Source: Tenrec ecaudatus
Lineage: Eukaryota; Chordata; Mammalia; Afrosoricida; Tenrecidae
Reading direction: 5' to 3'
NCBI RefSeq assembly: GCF_050624435.1
Contig: NC_134542.1
Location: 110,281,677-110,345,676 of the forward strand
Length of the DNA: 64,000 nt
Shown here in pieces: positions 1-13,204 of this stretch (positions are counted from its first letter, which is position 1; every line of letters begins with the position of its first letter). A program made the position numbers and the translations under genes. The notes under the pieces were generated by a model, which had not been told where the DNA came from, ran no database searches, and saw nothing but the letters and a program-made list of their open reading frames with translations.

Positions 1-296
<296 letters not shown>

Positions 297-380
297 TAAC
301 CTGGTCCTAATATTGCTAGGATTTTGACAACCTATTCAATAAGGTGTAGATTTTAACCTATCCGTTCCAAAGTTCAAACT

Positions 381-432
381 CTTCTCTCTCTCTTTATCTA
401 TATCTATATCTATCTATACATATATATTCACA
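381..432. repeat. compound microsatellite (CT)n then (TATC)n
   Basis: A CT run at about 381-393 is followed by TATC/TATA units to about 432. Confidence 0.85.
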
Positions 433-1595
433 TTTGGATTAAGATATTTAGATTAAGTTGACCTGAATCTCTAATGGTAGAATTATTGAAATGCTCATAT
501 TGGGAGGTTTTGAGGTAGTATTTTCCCCCAGTTATCAGAATTAGTATAAAAATTCAGGAGGCTTAATACAACCCATTAGCATTCAATGAAAGAAGCCCTT
601 GATTCAAATTCATACAATAAACTGAATACTATGGATACAGTACAAAGCATATCATTTTTTAATGGATGGAATTAATATCATCTCTGTCTCACATCCTTTT
701 ATACTACAAATTCACTCACAATATCATTTATTTTCCATGAAGTGAGTAATTGCTTTTTTGTTTTGTTTTCTGACTGCTACATTTTATTTTATTTTCCACA
801 TAAGAAATATAACCAACTGATGAAATGTTTACAGATCTGCTTCTGTTCTTTAATTAAGAAAGAAATGAGGTCGAGAGATAACTTTTCCTTTCCTCCCAAA
901 CAAGTATTTCAGGGGTCACAGAAACTCACAAGGAATAGCCAACACAGGTTCAACATATAGACAACCCAGGCAAAGAGAATGAGTAGTGAATAACCATGGA
1001 GTTCATACCTGAGAAGTGCCCCAAGAAGCTTCTTCAATCGATCCAGCCCAATACTCACCTTGGACTCTTACATATTGTCAATAAAGTTCATTGCCCTTTG
1101 TCACATACAAGGTTATCAACTTCCTGCTCATATTCCAGTCCCATCACATTTTTCTACCCTAAATTTTCCAATCCACACGCAGAAATTCAAGCCATTCCAA
1201 ATGCATTCCCCAACTGTTTTGCCTGGCTTTTCCACAGGTAAGCCCTGGCTCAATAGACTATAGGAAATGATGGATGCTGTCAAATAACTCCTACCCCTTC
1301 TGCACTATGCGGGAGTTCTGATCACTTGACCCTCCTGTTTTAATTCCTCCAACTTCTCATCGCTTGGCACTTCCTGATCATCAGTTGCTCCAATGTCTTC
1401 ATCATCACTAGTGTATTACTTCCGCAACTCTCTCTGCAGACTTAGGACCACAGGACTGCAGTTACGGTCACAACACTCTCTTTTATGACATCCAGACTCT
1501 ATAGACCTCTTCATTCTTTCCCTTTTGTTTCTTCAGTGCATTTATGTCGTAAGTGTTCATTTCCCTAATATTCTTTCTTTTATTTTGGTTAAATT

Positions 1596-3055
1596 CTTTT
1601 TCATTTTATTGGGCTCATACAGCTTGTATTACAATCCATCCATACGTCCACTGTGTCAAGCACATTTGCACATTTGTTGCCATCATTGTTCTCAAAACAA
1701 TGTCTTTCTATGTGAACCCTTGGTATCAGCTCCTCATTTTCTCCCCACAAACCCTCACCCTGCCTCACCCTTGATAATTTATAAATTATTATTTTTTCAT
1801 ATCTTACACTGTCCTGGATTCCCTGTGTTTCTAGCGCTTATCTGTACCTGTGTACATGCTCTGGTCTAGCTAGTTTGTAAGGTAGAATTGGGATCATGAT
1901 AATGGTGGGGAGGAAGCATTAAAGAACTAGAGGAAAGTTGTATGTTTCATTGGTGCTATACCACACCCTGACTGGTTCATCTCTTCCTTGTGACTCTTCT
2001 ATGAGGGGATGTCCAATTGTCTACAGATGGGCTTTGGGTCTCCACTCCACACTACTTCCTATGATTGTTTTGTTCTGGGTCTTTGATGCCTGATACCTGA
2101 TCCCATTGACACCTCATGATCACACAGGTTGCTGTGCTTCTTCCATGTGGACTTTGTTGTTTTCTCTGCTACATGGCAACTTATTTATCTTCAGGCCCTT
2201 AAGACCCCAGACACTATATCTTTTAATAGCTGGGTGCCATCAGCTTTCTGGACCACATTTCTATGCACCTATTTTGTCTTCCGCGATTGTGTGGGGAAGG
2301 TGAGAATCCTGGAATGCAGGTTATTAGAACAAAGTGTTCTTGTGTTGAGGGAGTACTTCAATAGAGGCCCAATTTGCATCTGCTACCTTGATACTTAACA
2401 TATCAATATATGGACATAGGTCTATTTCCCTATTGTGATATATTAATATATTTACATATGTACATGTCTATATTTAGACCTCTATAAATGCCCTTTGCCT
2501 CCTAGCTCTTTCCTCTATTTGCTTTTACTTTCCTCTTGTCCCACTATCATGTTCAGCCTTTATTTGGGTTCCAGTAATTTCTCCCAGTTACATTGCCCTT
2601 GATCAAGCCCTACCAGGCCTCCTACATTCTCCTTGCCATCCATTTTAGATCACTGGTTGTTCTCTTGTCCCTGGGTTTGTTAACACCCACTTCCTTTCCC
2701 CCACTGCCCCCCTCCCGTGCCCCCACAACTACCACCTTGAACTTTTGGTCCCATTGTTTTCTCCTTTGGATTGCTTATTCACCTATTGTATCTAGATAAA
2801 CATGCAGAGACATTAATTAAAAACAACAACAAGGCAGAGCAAAAGAAAACAAAAAGACCAAACAACAGCAACAACAAAATCAAGAAAGAAGAAAAATCCT
2901 ATAAATAGTTCATGATCTGTTTGTTGACCTTTAGGAGTGTTTTCTGTTTGAGCCTGATGGGTGCCTGGCACACCCTGACCCCAAAGCCTATTTTTGGTAT
3001 TCCCTAGGTATGTCATTGCTTTGATCCATTCCTCCCTTATTTTCAAAGCTGTACT
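1596..3055 (-). mobile_element. L1 3'UTR fragment, antisense (copy A)
   Basis: Begins with TTTTATTGGGCTCATACAGC, the complement of a polyadenylation signal and L1 3' end. It then runs through landmarks shared with the copies at 32042, 34697 and 54693, for example TGTGTCAAGCACATTTG, GGGCTTTGGGTCTCCACTCC and CTTCAGGCCCTTAAGACCCCAGACAC. The element is truncated at its 5' side (near 3055 here). There is no coding capacity. Confidence 0.8.
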
Positions 3056-3509
3056 TCAACCCTGACCTTCAAATGAGGCTTCACTTCATGGCATCAGCAG
3101 AACCTGATACAGAATGGGCAGCAGGGAGCGGCTTTAAGCCATTTTCAGAGGTCTGACCTCCGTGAATGAGTGGGCAAGCCCAGCTTTCTTAAAGAAGACA
3201 TGATGTTCTTGCTCTAGTTTCTGCGCCAACGTGGCTAGCAACATGGTGTTTTAAACCCTTCAGACCACATATGTGCTGATATGAAGATTCAGCTACTCCT
3301 GTAACTCCCCAGGGTGGACAAGCAGGATGCTTCCCTCTGAGAAACACTATTATCATCATGTGTCTCCTGAGTTTAAAATTTAAAAACCAAAAAATATCTG
3401 ATCATTTTATTTCCCTAAAATTGCAGGTCATATGTAAAATTGTGACAATCTTCATATGCCAACACTAAGTTCTGAATATTTAACTTTATTTTTTAAACAA
3501 GGAAAACGA

Positions 3510-3690
3510 TATTCTTTGTCATTGAGTGTCATCAAATAGATTCCAACTGATAGTACCCAGAACAGCCCCAAGGGTTGTTTTCAGGGTGGATTCTATGCAC
3601 TTCTTCTTTCTTCTCTTAAGGCTGGCTGGTGGGTTCGAACCCCTGACTTTTAGTTAGTATCCATGTGCCTAACCATGGCTACCTTCTAAA
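3510..3690 (-). mobile_element. AfroSINE, antisense, diverged
   Basis: Shows the antisense core order ATTCCAACT...ACCCAGAACAG...GGTGGGTTCGAAC, ending in the complement of a tRNA-like head. The B-box-like GGTTCGAAC region is visible near 3630. Confidence 0.65.
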
Positions 3691-3699
3691 GCAGCACCT

Positions 3700-3925
3700 T
3701 GTTGGTGTTGTTAAAACCAGTCACCAGTCACTCGCATCGAGTGTGTGCTGATCCTGGTAACCGTATAAGAGAGGGAAGAACACCCATGTGGGTGGTCAAG
3801 ACTCTAACTCGTTCTGGAAGTGGAAGGCCCTGTCTTCTCCCAGGGAGCAGCTGCTGGCTTCAAAATGCTGGCCTACAGCTGGCAGCCCAAAGTGTAACCA
3901 CTGGGCCTCCAGAGTCCTTTTGTCC
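3700..3925 (-). mobile_element. AfroSINE, antisense, second copy in tandem
   Basis: Starts with GCATCGAGTGTGTGCTGATCC and ends with GCCCAAAGTGTAACCACTGG, the complement of the SINE head. It directly follows another antisense AfroSINE. Confidence 0.65.
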
Positions 3926-3994
3926 TGGTTAAGTGCTGGCAAATTAGCTCTGGCTCACAGCACGTCTACGTATTACAGAATAAGACACTCCTGA

Positions 3995-4345
3995 ATAGTG
4001 CATCCTCCTTTCCGTCTTTATGCTTGAGTCCACTGTTGCAGCTACTGTGCTAATCCATCCCTTGGCGGGTCTTTCTTTTCTTTGTTGACCTTATACTTCA
4101 CCAAGAATGATGGCCTTCTCCAAGGACTAGTGTCTCCTCTTTTCAAATCCAAAGTATGTGAGATGAAATCTTGCCATCCTCACTTCTTAGAAGCATTCTA
4201 CTTTACTTCCACCAACATAGACTTGTTTGCTCCTCTGGTAGTCTATACGACGTTCAATATTTTTCATCAACACCGCAATTTAATGCATCAATTTTCGTAT
4301 GGTCTTCCATATTGTTTACCTTTCCCCTGCATGTAAGGTGATTGG
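3995..4345 (-). mobile_element. RTE-clade LINE 3' end, antisense fragment
   Basis: Contains the antisense of the LINE C-terminal region: GTTGCAGCTACTGTGCTAATCC, CTTCACCAAGAATGATGGCC and GAGATGAAATCTTGCCATCC. These are counterparts of the sense tails at 19350-19560 and 60540-60790. Confidence 0.65.
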
Positions 4346-4574
4346 AAATACCTTGGACAGTAGATTTGAATATTTGGTCATTGGCATGAGTAAGCCATTT
4401 ATCACTAAACCCATAGTTTCCAATATCCAACTCTTCTTTTCACCTTCCAACTATGCATTCTAACCACTCATAATTGTTGATGCATTTTAATTACATGTTT
4501 GAACAATGTTAAGCTGCATTTGTTGGTAGAATGCTTCAATTTTTCATCTTCAGAATTAGTTGCTTGTTTTAGAT

Positions 4575-5065
4575 TAAATTCTTTAGAGAAGAAAAACAAA
4601 TGAAGCTTTTATATGTCGTACATATAAATAGATTTATACTAAGAAATGGTTTTCATAGGTGTAGGAATAGGTAAGTCGAGTCTAGTTCAATTCAGGCTTC
4701 TCCTGACTTATGGAAGCTACAGAAAAGAGGCAGGATGACAAAGTAGAGACAGCAGGAGGCACAGCCTGGTGAGTGCAGAAATCCAAAGTCAACCAAATGA
4801 ATCCACCGTTGGTAGTCCAATCATGGCTCCTGAGATCAGAAAGCTACGCAACAGGAAATCAGAGAACAAGAAACAAGACCCAACTCTGGCAGAAGGCAAG
4901 GAGTCAAAGGGGATTTGCTTAGACTTGGGCTCTCTTTCTCTCTTATAGTAAAAGGCTTAGGACACCAAGGAGGTGACATCAGGCTGCAGTCCAGTTTGAT
5001 AAGTTGAGTTCCACCCCTACCATTACCCGAGAGTGTCTAGTTGACACAATCCCTAACAGTCGCGT
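4575..5065 (-). mobile_element. interspersed repeat family B, antisense copy
   Basis: One edge reads TTAGAGAAGAAAAACAAATGAAGC and the other GAGTTCCACCCC...TAGTTGACACAATCC. Both resemble the edges of the better-preserved copy at 12655-13195. The class is not known to me. Confidence 0.5.
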
Positions 5066-7189
5066 TGGTGCTTCTGTGAAATTTGAAAAGTAGCATGAGC
5101 TCGCCTTACTTGACAGTGTATGCATAATAATATCACTGGCAGAGTTTCACTTTAAGACAAATCTTGAAGTGTTCTTTCTAATTTGTTTTCCTTGCCATAT
5201 GATGATCTGATTCAAAATGTCAAAAACACAGTCCATTTCAGCTCACTAACCGCTAGGGTAGCTCTCTTTAGATGGTCCATTTTCCTTTTGAAAACTTCAT
5301 ATTTTCCTAGATTCATGCTACATTATAATTATTGTTGGACGTTTTCAGGTCTTGTTTTGAATCTTGAATCGTGCCACATCTGCAAATAAAGGTCCCCAAA
5401 GATTTACTCCATGTCTGTCATTGGTCTTGTGTCTATTTTGTGGAGTCAGCTCTTCCCCAGTTATTCTGTGAGTGTTTTCTAGACAGAGGGCCGATCTTGT
5501 AGCATGATATTAAGCAATGCTCTGTTGCTATTCTTGAGACTTTCACCGTCAATATTTTTTTTCCAGAAATAGACCATCCATGACTTTCTTCTTTGTTTAG
5601 AAGCTCTGCTGAAACCTGCTAACCCTGGGTGATCTTGGTAATATTTGAAATATCACTGTTAGGTCTCCAAGCACCAGAGTAACACGCCATATGGCAAACT
5701 GACTAATAGGGTGTGGCCTAGGTATTTTATGCTATATTAAGACATACATTAGGTAAACAGTTTAAATATTTGACTTTTAAATGTGAACTCTTTTTAACAG
5801 CTTTCCACATTTAATCTATTAGCAGAGAAGATACATTGAGGATTAAATCGTTGGCTCGTTACAATTGTGGAATTCTCTGATTACAGAAGAGTTTCCAACA
5901 CCATTTTCATACAGATATTTCCCACGGGATTCTAGTGTTCCAAAAGGTTTAGAATGTTACAAAATATTGCTGTTCAATAAAAAATTATATAACAGATTCT
6001 TATATTCTATCAAATGATTAAAGGGATTTAAATTGGAACAGGATTATTAGAGACAGAAGAGTAAATAGAAAAGGAAGCAAATATGCACATTATTTTTCTC
6101 TATATCAAAGTTAAAATATACAGATGACTTCTTAGTTTTTAAAATGTATATTAATTACCAGTAGGGTTTCTAAGTGGAAATTCCCTATTACTGAGAAGTA
6201 GTGAGAATGAAAGGTCAACATGGAAGATTTGATCTTGGAGAGCACTTTATTCAAGTGGCAATTGAAACTGTATAATATGTGGGGTTATTTCTATAATAAG
6301 TGAAGAGGAAGAAGAAGGAAGGGGTGAGACAGTCTATTTCTGACTCTTGTGGGGTTTCTCATGTGTTTGAGTGTCACTGTGCCGGCTAAAAGTCAATCTC
6401 TGGTGCAGGTGGCAGGGGAAAGAGTACTGTCTCTCATTTGCCACTGTTTAAACTTAGGGATAAATTAGTGTAACCACAGAGCTCTTATGAAAAAAAATGG
6501 GGAAGTGCTCCAATGCTAAGCACTGAAGTTGTTCTTTTTTAGTAATTATTACATCTGAGCTCATTATCTAGCACAAGTCATGTTGATGAAGTTGCAGAGA
6601 AAAGATGGCACTAACCAGTATGGAAGCATTTGTTCAGTATTAGTGAAGTAGAAGGTCTACATTCAGCATGAGGATAAAACTGTGTTCACATGTTAAACGT
6701 AAGAGTCGGTAGGACGAAGGATCATCGATGTAGATAATTGAGTAATATTTAAAATAGTATCTTTAATAGGTCAGAAGAAATGATAAGGTTTAACCTTAAA
6801 ATTTGTCAGCAGTTCTACAAAGGCAAAAATAGGGTCAATGAAGAATGAGAAAATAATGCATCATATCTGTAGGGTAAATTAGGAGATAAGTCACAAGAAG
6901 CCAGGTTTAAAATTATACTCTTGTATGAAAATGCTATCAAGATTTTTACAATTTGTTATTCTCTTGTGAAACTATTTCAGTAAAGTGTAACTTTGGTCAG
7001 TGATATACCAGGGTCATGTATCTAAATATTATTTGCCAATGGTATGCATTTTGGCTTACATTTCACAGCCTTTATTACTTGTTATTAAGCCGTGGAATAT
7101 ACAAGTGATGATAACTTAACCTTACAAATTAATTTAGAGTTGTAAATACTGTTATCTAAGACAGGTATGTCACATTGCATGTCCCGTGC

Positions 7190-7900
7190 ATTCTGTGTAA
7201 TCAGGTTATGCGAACACCATAATATATACAGGAAAACAGGCAGATGGTCATCATGTGGCCCAGGACAAACATGATATAGCAACTCTGAGGAACTGCTGTA
7301 AACATTGCCTCTGCTGTGGCAAGTCTTGCTTGGTTGCCACCCAGTTTCCGTGATCATTGTCAAGCCCCACCTGCCCACCTGTTTCTGTGGGTGCCAATGT
7401 CCAGAGCCGCACAATGCATGGACTGAACCTGCCCCTGCCCCTCAACGCCTTCCCTACCTACAATGGCCGTAAAACATTTGGTAAAAGTTTCACCTGGTTG
7501 TAAAACCTTTTTTACATCCGAATGCCCCTGGTATATTTCCTGTTTGTCCCCCTGTCATGCCATTACTCAACAGCCAACATGATGGGAGGATCCTTGATCA
7601 TAGGGGGTTGTCATGAGCCTGACACCTGAGCCCAGTGGGGCAGTAATGTCAGCAGGTTAGTCCCCTAAATAGACCTCTTGGCACTTCTAATGTCCCTGAC
7701 TAAAGCAAGCACAGTAGAACAAGCAACCCCAGTGTGTGCTGGAGTCTACTTCCTCGGCCACTGGGGCAGGCATGGACCTAGAGAGATAGTGAGACACAGA
7801 ACCAATCTCTCGTTTACCAAAATGCTTCCCCAGTTCCCTCATCCTGATCTCTGAACTCTATCATAACCTTAAGAGATTACCGACCCATAGGTGATTGAAC
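7190..7900. other. GC-richer unassigned segment
   Basis: Base composition rises clearly above the flanks. There is no long open frame and no repeat family I recognise. It could be an old retrocopy or LTR fragment. Confidence 0.3.
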
Positions 7901-7934
7901 CAACTACCTCAACAGACATAGATGGGGGCAGAAG

Positions 7935-8065
7935 TAGGGGTTCAGGAAAAAGACAGGTTTTCTACTTCCATAAACAGTTATGGTCTTTGAAACCCACAGG
8001 GCAGTGCTATGAGGGTATGTGCTATGCTGGACGGCAGTGAGTTTGGCTTGTAGTTGGTTTTTGGA
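7935..8065 (+). mobile_element. AfroSINE 3' portion, sense
   Basis: Reads TTGAAACCCACAGGGCAGTG followed by CTGGACGGCAGTGAGTTTGG, the typical sense core and tail. The tRNA-like head is missing or unrecognisable. Confidence 0.6.
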
Positions 8066-8364
8066 CCTATGGATGTGTTTATAGCGAAAGACAAGCTCCC
8101 CGCTTCATTTGAAATTCTACCACCTTGAGATTGAATTCATATCAGATGATTTATATATGATGTCAGTTACACTAATTGTACTGTAAAATTTATTCTCAGA
8201 TGCTTACACGTGTTCATGTAACATTTGAATTTATCACCAAGGGTTTATGATAATATACTCAGTGGGGATGCTGAAATCTGAAACACTCTGTCACTAAGTC
8301 TATGGTTTTGAAAAGTCGCTTTTATTTTCTGAACTTCAGTATTAGGAAAGATGACTTCTATCTC

Positions 8365-8620
8365 AGTTTCCTTTGACTGCCATACAAAATGGAACCAAAA
8401 ATGGGTGGCTTAAAGAATAAGAATGTATTATCTCAGTTCTGACTGTGAATGGAATTCAGGATGGAGGTGAGACCATCTTTCTCTGCCTCCTCTAAAGAAT
8501 GCCCATCCTTTCATCTTCCAAATTCTGATTTCTTGGCACTCACATGTCCTTTCGTTTGTGGTCTGTGTTCTCCTCATGTGTGCTTCTCTCTCTCTCTCTA
8601 TTTTCCCCTTTTTGGAAAAT
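8365..8620. repeat. old mammalian interspersed repeat
   Basis: GACTGCCATACAAAATGG...GGGTGGCTTAAAGAATAAGAA resembles a widespread mammalian repeat that carries a GGGTGGCTTAAACAAC signature. A similar downstream part may recur at 9570-9700. I cannot name the family with certainty. Confidence 0.4.
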
Positions 8621-8849
8621 TCGTTCAGAATCTACAGGATCAACCCTATTCTGATTTCATTAACTTAATTGGTTAAAATATTTGAAGAAAAACTCTTTTT
8701 CCACAATCACACCCACCCCACAGATGCCAGGGTTAGGACAACCCAGTGCATGCAGATGAGCTTTGTAGAAAATCTGACCACTTGACCATGTTTGAGGTTT
8801 TGTCTACGTCTATCCACACGGAACCCAAACAAAATGCTGTTGTAGACTT

Positions 8850-9245
8850 GATCCTAACTCATAACAGCCCTATAAAATGCATTGTTGTTGAGTCGATGCT
8901 GATTCATACTGACCCTACAGGACAAGATAGAAGTGCTTCTGTGGGTTTCCCAGACTGTTCATAGGACCCCAATTATATCTCCTTTTCAGAAAAAAATGTG
9001 GTGCCTCCCTAGAAGTTACAACTGATGTACTGTAGGCCATATTTCTGGATAAAGTGGAGGTACCTGCTTTTACTGCCCCCCTAGGTCATTGCAGCAACCC
9101 CCCGCCCCCCAGAGGATGGTATCAGCCACTTTGGGAAACACTGCTGTCAACTTTTACCAGAGCAGAAAGCTTCATCATTCTGCATGGAGCAACTGAGGGG
9201 TTCAAACTGCTGATCTGATTATTAGTGCCCAGTACACCATCTAGG
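8850..9245 (-). mobile_element. AfroSINE, antisense, split by about 180 bp
   Basis: GTTGAGTCGATGCTGATTC...GACCCTACAGGACAAGATAG lies at 8885-8932. The matching head part, GGTTCAAACTGCTGATC...CAGTACACCATC, lies at 9150-9242. The intervening stretch is not AfroSINE and is probably an insertion. Confidence 0.55.
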
Positions 9246-10349
9246 GCAGATGTTAGGTCTAGAGTTATGGTTTGTGTAAAAGGAAATTCATATGGGAGAA
9301 AATTTTAGAACTACTAGCAAATTGTCATGGTCATATTTTTACACCCAAAGGAATTTGCTTCAAGCCATAGTAATTTATTATTGTTATTGTTCTTCTTCAT
9401 GTGAAAAATGCTATCATGCCAAGGTCAGAAAATTGGCATGTTAATTTGAAAAGATTAAAGGCAAGATGAGTAATAAGGGAAGAGAATCCCCTTCATGCCT
9501 CCCCACATAATTACATTGCACTTTCTGCAAAAGAGAATTTCATTGCTCCTGAGAGCTACGTACCCATTTTCTGGGAGCAATCTTTAGCCTTCCTTTTCTG
9601 TTTTTAGATGCATCTACTTCTGTTGTCACATGGTTTCTGCCTTCCACAGATGTGTGCCTCCACTTCCATCTCTGTTTGCTCCTTTTATAAAAACAACCCC
9701 AAGGGTATTAGGAACTATTCTACTTGGATATGACTAATACCTATATTTTTATATTGATTTCATTTTCTAGGAAGTTACAGAAGATTGGGGCCTCAATATA
9801 TCTCTATAGGGGATATAACTCATTCCATAACACAAGGTTCAAACAAGGGTTTTCTAGAATAAGATGTCTGTGAAATTTTGTTAAATGACTCTATTTAACA
9901 GATAATATTTTTATATGACAGCAACAATTTCCAGCCCTCCACTAAATTATGTATGTCAAAGTCTGTGTTGGCACCCAATTTACAATTTGTTTTATTTAAA
10001 ATAAGTAGAAATTAGAATAAGATATGAATTGATCCCGTTCAGATGAATGCCTAAGCAAATAAATATCTCTACCACCTTATTAAGACATCAAAGTAGAACA
10101 TATTCTAAATGCACTCTCTATTTAAGCTTTTAATGAAAATATGTTGGTAGGGAATTTCCACTATTAAATATATTGAGCATGGTTCACTACAACTTACTTT
10201 CCCTAAAAGTAAGAGTGCAGGTGTCTACAAAATGGAAAATAAGATGGCCCGATGAGAATGAGGACTGGGTAAAAGGGTTGTTATTATTATCATTTGTAAG
10301 ATGCAAGTTGCTAAACATATGGTTTTGTAGCTAACGGTTTCTGAAGCCA

Positions 10350-11300
10350 TTTTTGCTAACTTCTGTAATATTGGAGGTAACCCCCCCAAATGGAACCCTC
10401 CAAGGCTGTGTATTTAAATATTTTTATAAAACAGTCTTCTTGTCTCCTTCAAAGTACTCTCCATTACACTTAAAACAGTTGTCAAGTTTGCAATTTTATT
10501 CTTGGAAACATTTTTCAAACTCATCTGTGTGGATGGCTGACAACACCTCCCTCGTTTTCTTCTTCCACCTCTTCTACTTCCTCAAATCACTGTTCCTTTC
10601 AAGTCTCTCTTCATTCATGGAAAGAAAAATAAGTTTCAGGGAGTGAGGTCAGGTGAGTAAGGTGCATGGGGCAAGAGAGGCATGCTGTTTTTTCCCAAAC
10701 CTGGTGCACTCAGATGGCAGCATGAGCAGGTGCATTGCCGTGGTGGCAAAACCAGTCCCCCATCTCCCACAAATCAGGCCTTTTTTGTCACACACTGTTA
10801 CTCAATCTTATCAGAAACTCTAAATAGAAAGTTTGATTAACAGTCTGACCTAGTGGAACACATTCCAAAAGCACTATCCCCCTAACATCAGAAAAACAAA
10901 TTGGCATCATCTTGATCTTGGATTGCACTTGATGAGCTTTTGGAGGGCAAGGTGACAACGGTGTCTCCCACTGGAGTTACTGATGTTTGCTTTCAGGGTA
11001 GTATGAATATCACCATGTCTCATCATCAGTAATGACCTTGGAGAAAAAGTCTGGGTTGCTTCAGAACTGTTCTTTAAAGAATAGCATGTTTCAACTTGAC
11101 ACCCTTTATTCCTGGTCAGTCAGAAAATGAGGCACAAAATTTGCAGCAAACTTTCTCATTCCCAAATATTCCATTAAATTCACTGAACTGAGCTCCAAAC
11201 CTCTTCTGCATCAAATGTATTTATGCAATTTTCTCTAAGTTCGAGTAAGGCATATTCAAGGTCACTCTTTGATTCTGTTGGGTTTGTTTTAATTTTCAAC
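10350..11300 (-). pseudogene. mariner-family transposase remnant
   Basis: Read on the minus strand across frame breaks, the segment gives motifs of a Tc1/mariner DNA transposase: TDDETW-like (complement of 11010-11031), then CPPKAHQVQSK, then GDWFCHHGNAPAHA (complement of about 10715-10760). The DDETW aspartate is kept. The second catalytic aspartate in HHDNAPAH is replaced by glycine, and the frame is broken by stops and shifts, so no active enzyme is possible. The terminal inverted repeats were not located. The family is known for DD34D catalysis and cut-and-paste movement at TA sites. Confidence 0.75.
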
Positions 11301-11509
11301 TTTAACTTGAACATGACTAATTGACAGCTTATTTAGCTGTTGTGCCCAACTCTGTCTTTGGTTAATAACATTGAGCTTCTCCCTCATCTCTTCCCACAGC
11401 TACGGTTTCTTGGATTCTTGTGTACACCTCTCTGTATGGTCTAAGTGGACAGTCATCATTTGTACTGCTGAAAAAGGAGTCTAATAATAGGACCTAATTT
11501 ATGGGGTGG

Positions 11510-11980
11510 TTGTAGGGTGGTGATAGTTACATAATTTCATGTCAACTTGAAGATATATAAAAGGGTACGGATGGTATTCAATCTGTCAGTCAGGTCACAG
11601 TTTGATGGTGTCTCCTTGTGGGCCTGGCCTTCTCATAGCTAGGACTTTGGGAACCTCCCCTGCTCTTTCTTCCTTCATTAGCCTTCCTACATCCTGACCC
11701 TGGTTTCTGTCAGAACCCTATGGTGCATCCATAGCCCTTATATTTGCAGGTCTTTGCCCTCACTGGCCTGTGAACTTCCTGAATTCTGCATCATTGTGTG
11801 TGGCTGTGTTAGTCTGAAGAGGGACTTATGGACTGGGGTCAGACTTACGGACTTGAGTTAGACTGGGCTGGGATGTTTTCTTGATATACAATTATTTCTT
11901 GATCTAAAGCACTTTCTTACGCATATGTGAGTGTCACGGGTTTTGTTTCTCTAGTAACCCAGCCTAATACCGAGGAATAA
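11510..11980 (+). mobile_element. interspersed repeat family B, sense copy 1
   Basis: Opens with TTTCATGTCAACTTGAAGATAT, passes CAGTCAGGTCACAG, CCTGAATTCTGCATCATTGTG and TTTCTTGATATACAATTATTTC, and closes with GTTTCTCTAGTAACCCAGCC. The same landmarks recur in the same order at 15665-16115. Confidence 0.7.
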
Positions 11981-12654
11981 TAAATAAGTTCATTCAAATA
12001 CTTAACACTAACTGTAAATAGAGCCTCAAAGCAAAAACTCGGTCACTGTAGTTATTTTATTAATAGTATTGTTAGTTATATTTATATGAATAGTGGTATT
12101 TGGAAACATAAAATGTAATATATGTGATTATACTCTAAAAAGTAAAAAGAAAACTCTTCACAACCATATTCACCAAATGGAGGAATATCAAGACAACAGG
12201 AGAATCATCCATTTGGTGGCTTTTCTCCCCATTTTATGAAATGCCATCTTTCTCGTTCATGATATGAGCACCACATTTTATAGGAAGGGAAGGTTCGGAG
12301 TAGCATAGCATACTCACTGGTGCTGTGTACACTACATATACTTTTTTCAAGTCTCTAAGGGGCCCTCTGTGTAGAATTTAGGAATCTTGATGATAATAAG
12401 CACCCCACATATGTCCCTATGGCTAGAAACCAATCAATTGTGAAGGGCAACATCCCAATCGCTAACTGTATTATTCACAAAACTTATGTAAATTTTTTTC
12501 ACATCATATGGATGTTTCTTAAATTTTATATTCAATATGTATTTCTTTTTCTCATGGGTAAGAATGCTACTCCATTTGTGAGACATCTGTAGAAGTAGTT
12601 ATCAAACAGATAACAAGAGGGTCATTTATTATGCAAGTTATTATTTTTAGAAAT

Positions 12655-13195
12655 TGTGTTAGTCTGGCTTGACTAGAGAAACAAATTCCCAGACACACTC
12701 ATATGTATATAAGAAAGAGCTTTATATACAAGAGCAGTTGAATATTGAGAAAACATCCTAGCCCAGTCCAAATCAAGTCCACAAATCTGATATTAGCCCA
12801 TATGTCTGATAGCAATGTGTAAAGTCCTCTTTTAGACTCATGAAGCACATACAATGACGCTGAATGCAGGATGATCACAGGCCAGTGGGCAGAAAGTCTT
12901 CGGATCCAGTGGCGTTATAAGCATCTCAGTGCTGGCAGGGGTCCCCACGTGACTTCTCCAGTTTCCAAGGCACAGGCTCTATCAGCATAGTGCCATGTGT
13001 CTTGTCAGGAGAGCGTCTCCAAAAGAGTGAGCCCACAAAGAGAGAGAATCTCTCTTGCCTCCAAGTTGGAAATTCAGGAGTTCCCAGAATTCTCAAGAGA
13101 AGGCCATGCCCACACAGAGGCCTCATTGGCTGTGACCTGATTGACAGCCTAGACTCCACCCCTAAAATCTCAATCCTCAAATTGACACCAGGATA
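12655..13195 (-). mobile_element. interspersed repeat family B, antisense copy, longest
   Basis: The left edge is TTAGTCTGGCTTGACTAGAG and the right edge CTCCACCCCTAAAATCTC...CAAATTGACACC. Inside are TGACGCTGAATGCAGGATGATCAC and GGCCATGCCCACACAG. It is the reverse complement of copies at 11510 and 15665. Confidence 0.7.
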
Positions 13196-13204
13196 TGCTG
13201 AAAA

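Noticed and set aside
3620..3650. tRNA-like B box GGTTCGAAC as a possible tRNA gene
   Set aside because: It belongs to an antisense AfroSINE head. No cloverleaf with a full acceptor stem could be drawn, and the same applies to other SINE copies.
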